A stretch of DNA of 64,000 nt. Origin: Microstegium vimineum (Eukaryota; Streptophyta; Magnoliopsida; Poales; Poaceae). The notes beneath the pieces were generated by a model that was not told the origin of the DNA, did no database searches, and saw nothing but the letters and a program-made list of their open reading frames with translations. The stretch's first letter is position 1; each line of letters starts with the position of its first letter. Position numbers and translations under genes: made by a program. Location of the stretch: contig CM039128.1 in the NCBI GenBank assembly GCA_022036555.1, forward strand, positions 5,697,926-5,761,925. The letters are read 5' to 3'. Of the stretch, positions 58,425 to 64,000 are shown in pieces.

Positions 58425-61400
58425 TCACCATAACACAGATCACTCTGGCGTTCACGCTGGATCCTCCTTCTCTGAGTCTTTGTCAGGCCTTTGGGACACC
58501 ATTGAGGAAGCTTGGTCTTCCAAACAGGTTGGTACTGTTTTTCACTATGTCAGCTTGTATTACCCCTTATGTTTGGATCTCTAGAGAATATCTCTTCATC
58601 GGGCACCCTTGCATCAGCCATCTCTTCAAGCTTTTCTTGACGAATACGCTTGCCGAGCCTGTCATGTACGCTGAGTTTGCCCCCAAGCCGATCATGCACC
58701 GATTCTTTTCCCCTGATCGGTCTAGCATATCCTGATTCTTGATCTTCAAAGCGAGACTTCTTTTCTGACCGATCGGCAGGATAGTACCCATTGCATTCAG
58801 GAGAATTATCGGCAGTGGACAACTTGATGCCTTCTTCCCAACAATGGATGAAGAAGGGGCACTTCCAATGATCTTTATGCCGATACCACTCTTGGTGTTT
58901 CTCTTCTCCCCGCTGTCGATGTTGTTCTTCTTGCGAACGCTCATACTCTGGTCGCGATCTTCTGTGTGTAATTACAACACCATATGACGCACGTCTCTGA
59001 GGCCCCCTGGAGCCGTTGCTTTCATCGGCAGTTCTTTTACCTCTTCTTTCGTCGGCAAGCTTCTTCCCTTTTACATCATGCATAGCTATTTGATGCTCAG
59101 GGTCTACCGACGCATTTTTTTGGGCCACTTCTGATGTCAGTACTTTGACTTTTCCGCTAGTCTCCACCATATTATTTGGAAACGGATGTTGGTCAATTTT
59201 CATCGGCCTCTGAGCTTTAGAATTTTCAAACTTGATTCGCCCAGATTCGATTTCTGATTGCAACTGCTACCTAAAAACTTTGCAATTATTGGTACTGTGT
59301 GAGGTTGCATCATGCTACTTACAGTACCTCATCCTCCTAAGTTCTTCAGCCGATGGAATCACTTGATTAGGCGCCAGCTTAATCCGCCCTTCTTGAAGCA
59401 ACAGATCAAATATCCTATCGGCTTTAGCAGTATCAAAAGTGAATCTTTCAGCCTCCTTCTGACCAAATGGACAGGATATCGGCTTCTTATCCTTCACCCA
59501 CTCAACAACGCCGATATCTGTCCCTTCATCTGACTCAGAATCTTCCTCTTGTTCAATGAAGGACACCTTCTTGTTCGTGGTCTTTCTAGGTTCGAAGGCT
59601 TTGATTTCCTGATCGACAACTCTCTGTACGAGATGGTTCAGACTCTCAAACTCTTGAGATGCGTACTTGTCCTTGATATGTGGCAGTAATCCCTGGAAAG
59701 CCAAATCTGCCAATTACTGATCATCCAGCACCAAGTTGTAGCATTTATTCTTCATGTCCCGAAGCCTTTGGACGAAGCTTTCTACCGATTCGTCATTGCG
59801 CTGCTTTAGCTTGACCAAATCGGTAATCCTCTTTTCATGAACACCAGAGAAGAAGTACTTGTGAAATTGTTTCTCTAGATCGGCCCAAGTAATCATAGAA
59901 TTTAGAGGAAGCAAGATGAACCATGTAAAGGTCGATCCAGATAAGGATGATGAAAACAATCTTATCCTTAGCTCATCTCTGCTAGCTGCCTCTCCACATT
60001 GGATAATGAAGCGATTGATGTGCTCCATTGTCAATGTATCATCTTGGCCAGAAAACTTCGTGAAATCCGGCACCTTGTACCGATTTGGGAGAGGAATCAA
60101 GTCATAGGCCTGAGGGTATGGCGTCCGATAAGAGTATGTATTGACCTTAGGCTTAATACCGAATTGTTCTTTCATCACTTCGGCGATCTTATCGACCCAA
60201 TATGCATCCTGATCCTGCTGATGCACTGACTGGATATTCATCGGCTGGATTGGTTGATACACCCCTTCTTGCCTTTGTGGCGGGTAAGCTGGTCCGGTTG
60301 GCACAGGCGCAGCACCACCCTGCTGAATATTATGCACTGGTTGATTTACCGATGTATAACCTTGAACACCCACTGGGTATACTGTGGCATGATATTCATC
60401 GGTCGATACACCGATGTTTCATTCTGAATGTTCGCCGGGTAATGGTACTGTTGTGCTCCCGCTACTTGGTGTCCAGGTTGCACCACCTGTTGTTGAATTG
60501 GACTAGTCCCTACAGGATTATAAGTCATCAACATATGATTTGCCGATAATTGATAGTTTCCCGGCGTCTGCTGCTCCTGCACCCTGGAATAATCAACAAA
60601 TTGGCTTCCTTGGTGCACCAACACCCCAACCTGAGGATTTGACATCATCATGGGACGATTTATCACAGCCAAATCTTGTTGCATCGGCAAAGGACTTGCC
60701 GGTGGTTGCCCATAAGGCACTTTGGGTATCGCCATATGAAGATCTCCTGGCGGCAGCTGCACATTTGGAGAAGATGTAGCATAATGCACTATCGGACTCA
60801 TCAGCTATGCCGATATTACCGATTCCATAGAGGCCTTTCCCGCTGCACTATTGCCTTGGATCAACTTAGCATCGACAGATGAATCCGGAGGCATACCGTA
60901 TCCCCACCAGCTAGCGGGAGTTGGCTGACTCTGGACCATATGTCCTGACATTGCCGATGCCACCGGATCGGTGTTCAACCGAACGACGCTTGCAGGGCTC
61001 GATCTTGGTGGTGTAGCTTCATCGGTAGAAGGATTCACAGGTTGGAACACTGGAGCCGCCGATGAAGTCGTGGCAGATGCCGATCCAGGTTGATGATACG
61101 CTGGACCAACATACCTAGGTAGTTGTCCTTCTTTGAAAGATTGCATGACAACATTGTATACAGTATTGGACAACACATTGGAGTGGCTAATCAACGCTTG
61201 ATTTAACGCAGAATTAACCATATCTTACAACTTACCAGGGTTGGCATCGAAAGTGACCTACCACGGCAACAGCGGATCTTGCTTCTGGACTACGTCGCCG
61301 CTCCTGTTTAGGCTGAAGGATTTCAGATATAACTGCTTGTATTCCTCCATAGCCTGCTCCATAGCTTGTTTCTGATCATCTTTCAGATCCACTTCGGAGA

Positions 61401-61455
61401 CTTCAATGATGTTCCTTGGATGGACGTCAGTAGAATCACCCATGATCGTGATCAA
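58425..61455 (-). pseudogene. Gag of element A
   Basis: It starts near 61,443 (MGDSTDVHPRNIIEVSEVDL). A Pro/Gln/Ser-rich N-terminal region follows in several frames, then the retrotransposon gag domain: FSGQDDTLTMEHINRFIIQC, GSTFTWFILLPLNSMITWAD, and the RNDESVESFVQRLRDMKNKC region (60,100-59,720). A TGA or TAA breaks it at about 59,714, 59,315 and 58,550. Further on are TFDTAKADRIFDLLLQEGRI, a KYH...H..C knuckle-like segment at about 59,320-59,280, a basic region, KCPFFIHCWEEGIKL, and WCPKGLTKTQRRRIQR just before the solo LTR. Structural protein of the particle; this copy is inactive. Confidence 0.88.
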
Positions 61456-61470
61456 GAGATGTATCTAGTG

Positions 61471-61487
61471 TCCCACCGGGTGTGCCA
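61471..61487 (-). other. Primer binding site-like sequence of element A
   Basis: On the minus strand tggcacacccggtggga follows the 5' LTR end after seven bases. The TGG start fits a tRNA 3' CCA, but I could not match it to a specific tRNA. Confidence 0.45.
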
Positions 61488-61494
61488 AAAGAGG

Positions 61495-62288
61495 TGTTGA
61501 CACAAAAAGCATCGGATCTGCGAACACCTCGGGCTTATACCCGAACTCAATTTCCAAGGTGTGCCAGTCGATTTGACCAGTTAATCGACAAGGACGATAA
61601 CTAGAACAACGATGAATGAGACGACGGCGATGCGCCCGGACATCAAGGCTCAGATTGCTCAAAAAGCGGAACTTGCGAGGTAGACGGAGGTCTTGTAGAT
61701 GCAGCTCGTCGAGATCGTAAGAACTCGTGAATAAACTAGAACTAATGCGATAAAAGTAGATGCTGGAAAAGTAGATAAAAGTAATAGATTTGTATTTGAT
61801 TGATTCTCCCTTTTACACCGCCCCTGGGTACATATTTATACTCCGGTAAAAGGAGTTATACATGGACATGACTCACACCTAAACAAAACTCCTATTTTTA
61901 AGGAAATAAAACGAGTCGTGCAAGAGTCAGACTCAAACTAAAACAATAATACTAACATAAAATTGCCAGTTCCCTTATCCGTCTCCCTTACGATGAAACT
62001 TTCCATCGGCAGATTCCTTCAATCCGCAATTTCCTTCTATTGCCATCGGCAACTTCCTGCTGACATCAGCCACATCAACCTGTATCCATCAGCAATACCT
62101 CCTTATCGGCAAACATATCTTCTTTCTCCCTTGACGCTTCTTCCATCGGATTCACCATCGGCGATTTCCTCTGCTTCCATCGGTAATTAGACCAGCAACA
62201 TCTTGATGCCGATGAGGAACATCCATTACCCCTTTGCCGATCAACACACTTGGTTTAATATTGACTCGTACAAAAAACGGCGTCAACA
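61495..62288 (-). repeat. 5' LTR of element A (right copy)
   Basis: It has the same 794 bp length and ends as the left copy. It differs at about 33 positions by hand count, mostly transitions. It contains about nine ATCGGC/GCCGAT words in its last 320 bases. GAATT follows at 62,289. Confidence 0.95.
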
Positions 62289-62445
62289 GAATTTGGTCTC
62301 CCAATCAAGAAAGTGAGAAGTGACAATGGGACCGAGTTCAAGAACACCATGGTGGAAGAGTTTCTTGATGATGAGGGCATCAAACATGAATTTTCAGCTC
62401 CTTACACCCCTCAACAAAATGGTGTAGTAGAGAGGAAGAATAGGA
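62289..62445 (+). pseudogene. Continuation of Copia element C integrase
   Basis: Reads GLPIKKVRSDNGTEFKNT, then EEFLDDEGIKHEFSAPYTPQ and QNGVVERKNR, the second and third catalytic parts of the DDE core. It runs into the assembly gap. It joins in frame to the fragment ending at 34,344. Confidence 0.95.
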
Positions 62446-62545
62446 NNNNNNNNNNNNNNNNNNNNNNNNNNNNNNNNNNNNNNNNNNNNNNNNNNNNNNN
62501 NNNNNNNNNNNNNNNNNNNNNNNNNNNNNNNNNNNNNNNNNNNNN
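62446..62545. other. Assembly gap, 100 N
   Basis: Exactly 100 N, the usual placeholder for a gap of unknown length. The rest of Copia element C (reverse transcriptase, RNase H, 3' LTR) should lie in it, because the sequence after the gap does not continue pol. Confidence 0.99.
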
Positions 62546-64000
62546 TTTACAGATAAACTGTAAAATTTTAAAAATTTTTTTTAATCTATATTTAATCCTT
62601 CTCCCCGTCCAAAGATTCGATAATTAAAAAATCAAAAAATTTTTTTTTTTTTGGGGGAACTAAAGTTATCTTTTTTCGGGGGTCCCAAATATAACCCAAT
62701 AAAAGAACAATTATTCTTTTCCGTCCTCTCGCAGAGCTCCCGTGAGCATGGATTGAGAGGTAGGGGGTTTTATTTTGTTTTGGGGTTTGTTTATGTTTTT
62801 AATAGGTCATCCTTCTGTCTATTAAAAAAAAAATTTTACTGCCCAAAAAATTTTTTCCATAAAAACTACCAGTTCAAATACATACTAGAAAAAAAAATTT
62901 TTTTAAGGGGTGGTAGAGGATTGTCCCGGGGGGGGGGGGGGCTGTGACCCCTGTTTTTAACCCGTAAAAAAAAACCCCTTTTTTAAATAAAAAAAAAAAA
63001 TTAAATCCGGGACAAGCCCCAACATTAATTTTGGGGGAAAGTCGAAAAAAATTTCCCCACGAACCCAAAACCCAGGGTTTCCCAACCCGAGACCTCATTT
63101 TTACACGATACTTCCTCCCCATCCCCCCATGACCACTTGTGCAAAGATTCGTTAGTACTTTTTCATTTTTTACTAAACCGAGAAAAAAATTTTTTTGTTT
63201 AAACCCACTAAATGAATTCAAAAAAAAGTTGGGGAATCCAAAGTTTAAATAACTTTTCGAAACCTACAATTTTTGAGCAATTTTTTTTTATCCGGGTCGT
63301 TTAAAAAAATTTTAAAAATTTCCCAATTTTTACACATTCAAAAAAAATTTTTTGATGACAAAGTTTTTTAATAAAAAAATTGTAAAATACAAAGTTTCAT
63401 AACTTTTTTGAGATCTACAACTTTCATGTAAAATTTTTTTTTTTTCCCTCAGAGATTTTTTTATAAAAATCAAAAAAAAAAAATTTTTCAAATTTACACA
63501 GGGGGGTTTTTAAAAAGTCAGCCGCCGTGAAAAAGGTTTTTTACACGGGGGGGGTTCTTTTTTCTGGGCCCCCCCCTATTTTTGTCTGACGTCATAAAAA
63601 TTTTAACCCGGGGTGTGAAAAAAAACGACGTGAGAACAAAAATGATTTTTTTCTAGGAGTATTTTTTTTAAAACAACCCCTTCAGTAAGTTAAGTATTTG
63701 GGGGGTTTATCAATGAAGTTATTTTTTTCCCCAATTTTTTCATTCAGTATTTTTCATCCTTCATTTATAATCAATTTTTTTAAGCCGTTTCCTTGCCATA
63801 CTTTTGTGAAAAGGGTAGTTAAAACCCCCCGGGGGCTCATTTTTTTTTCGTTGCCCTTCTTGTTTTCAGCTAAAAACCCCCCCCCTCTCAAATTAAAAAA
63901 AAAAAATTTTTGGGGGTTAGTTAAACTTTTTAAGTTTGCCCCCTAATTTATTATATAGTTACTTTTTTTAAATTTAAATTTAAAAGACTGAAAAATTTTT
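62546..64000. other. Damaged sequence after the gap, possible CACTA-type remnant
   Basis: It shows the same smeared quality as the left flank. No protein is readable. The phrases ctacaactttcatgta (63,416) and the gccgccgtg...acacgggg...gtctgacgtcataaaa block (63,520-63,600) resemble subterminal sequence of grass CACTA transposons, recognised from memory only. Open frames are homopolymer artefacts. Confidence 0.35.

Larger units (their letters stand above)
34345..62288 (-). mobile_element. Tat-type Gypsy retrotransposon (element A), 27.9 kb including nested inserts
   Basis: Two 794-bp LTRs in direct orientation bound the element, with GAATT on both sides. Gag, protease, reverse transcriptase, RNase H, a second (archaeal-type) RNase H and integrase lie on the minus strand in that order from right to left. 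A separate spliced gene lies on the plus strand beside the 3' (left) LTR. The second RNase H and the antisense gene are hallmarks of the Tat/Ogre lineage. The element carries two insertions, element B (42,423-55,004) and a solo LTR (55,444-58,419). Without them it is about 12.4 kb. By hand I count about 33 mismatches and no indels between the LTRs (about 4%). Confidence 0.95.
29414..62445 (+). mobile_element. Outer Copia retrotransposon (element C), split by element A and cut by the gap
   Basis: It consists of a 5' LTR, a tRNA-Met primer site, gag, protease and the first half of integrase up to 34,344, then element A (34,345-62,288), then the rest of the integrase core from 62,289 to the scaffold gap. 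Reverse transcriptase, RNase H and the 3' LTR are lost in the gap. The integrase frame runs from RRAQKEF directly into GLPIKKVRSDNGTEFKNT once element A and one GAATT copy are removed, proving that the two parts were one element. The long gag with coiled-coil tail and the LTR start TGAAAGTGAAATC fit the large SIRE/Maximus-like Copia group of grasses (lineage inferred). Its frames contain several stops, so it is not active. Confidence 0.93.

Noticed and set aside
1..64000. A wholly new defence or mobile system
   Set aside because: Every domain I could recognise belongs to known plant genes or Copia/Gypsy elements; the least understood parts are the antisense genes of the Tat elements, reported above.

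Overview
This is nuclear DNA from a grass, probably a panicoid (sorghum, sugarcane or Miscanthus type). The genus is inferred from the style of the retrotransposons and gene sequences and was not tested. Genes have GT-AG introns, and most of the window is nested LTR retrotransposons. Two stretches, 1 to about 11,100 and 62,546 to 64,000, are badly damaged sequence: bases are overwritten by their neighbours into homopolymer runs and indels are frequent. A 100-N scaffold gap lies at 62,446-62,545. The DNA between is clean apart from a few single-base indels.

Region by region: (1) 1-3,660 holds a plus-strand Copia gag/pol readable only as fragments; 5.1-6.6 kb is probably another Copia LTR. (2) 8,328-10,470, inside the damaged part, contains five exons of a plant methylenetetrahydrofolate dehydrogenase/cyclohydrolase (FOLD) gene that no intact reading frame reveals. 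(3) 12,975-19,763 is a second FOLD copy in the same orientation. Its intron 2 is swollen to 4.9 kb by a reversed Copia remnant and MITEs, and it has an odd hybrid exon. (4) 20,146-23,636 (minus) is a six-exon cytosolic histidyl-tRNA synthetase, convergent with FOLD. (5) 24.13-24.87 kb is a long foldback element. (6) 26,626-28,463 is a DUF4220 (DUF594-type) membrane-protein pseudogene broken by stops and a small LINE-like insertion.

(7) From 29.4 kb onward lies a retrotransposon nest four levels deep. A Copia element (plus strand, 5' LTR at 29,414) is split in its integrase by a 27.9-kb Tat-type Gypsy element A (34,345-62,288, minus, 794-bp LTRs, TSD GAATT). Element A is split in its protease region by a second Tat-like element B (42,423-55,004, minus, TSD CAAAG). 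Element A is also split in its gag by a 2,976-bp solo LTR (55,444-58,419, TSD GGTTT). Element B is itself split by a 3,621-bp solo LTR (47,372-50,992, TSD GAGGG). In each case removing the insert plus one copy of the 5-bp duplication restores the reading frame across the junction.

Both Tat elements carry a multi-exon gene on the opposite strand from gag/pol, next to the 3' LTR. In A it is a plant-mobile-domain protein with a proline-rich linker and a coiled-coil tail; in B it is a gypsy-associated (Transposase_28-like) protein with a coiled-coil tail. A keeps gag, protease, reverse transcriptase, both RNase H domains and integrase, all decayed. B keeps only part of gag and the protease plus the antisense gene, so it looks non-autonomous.
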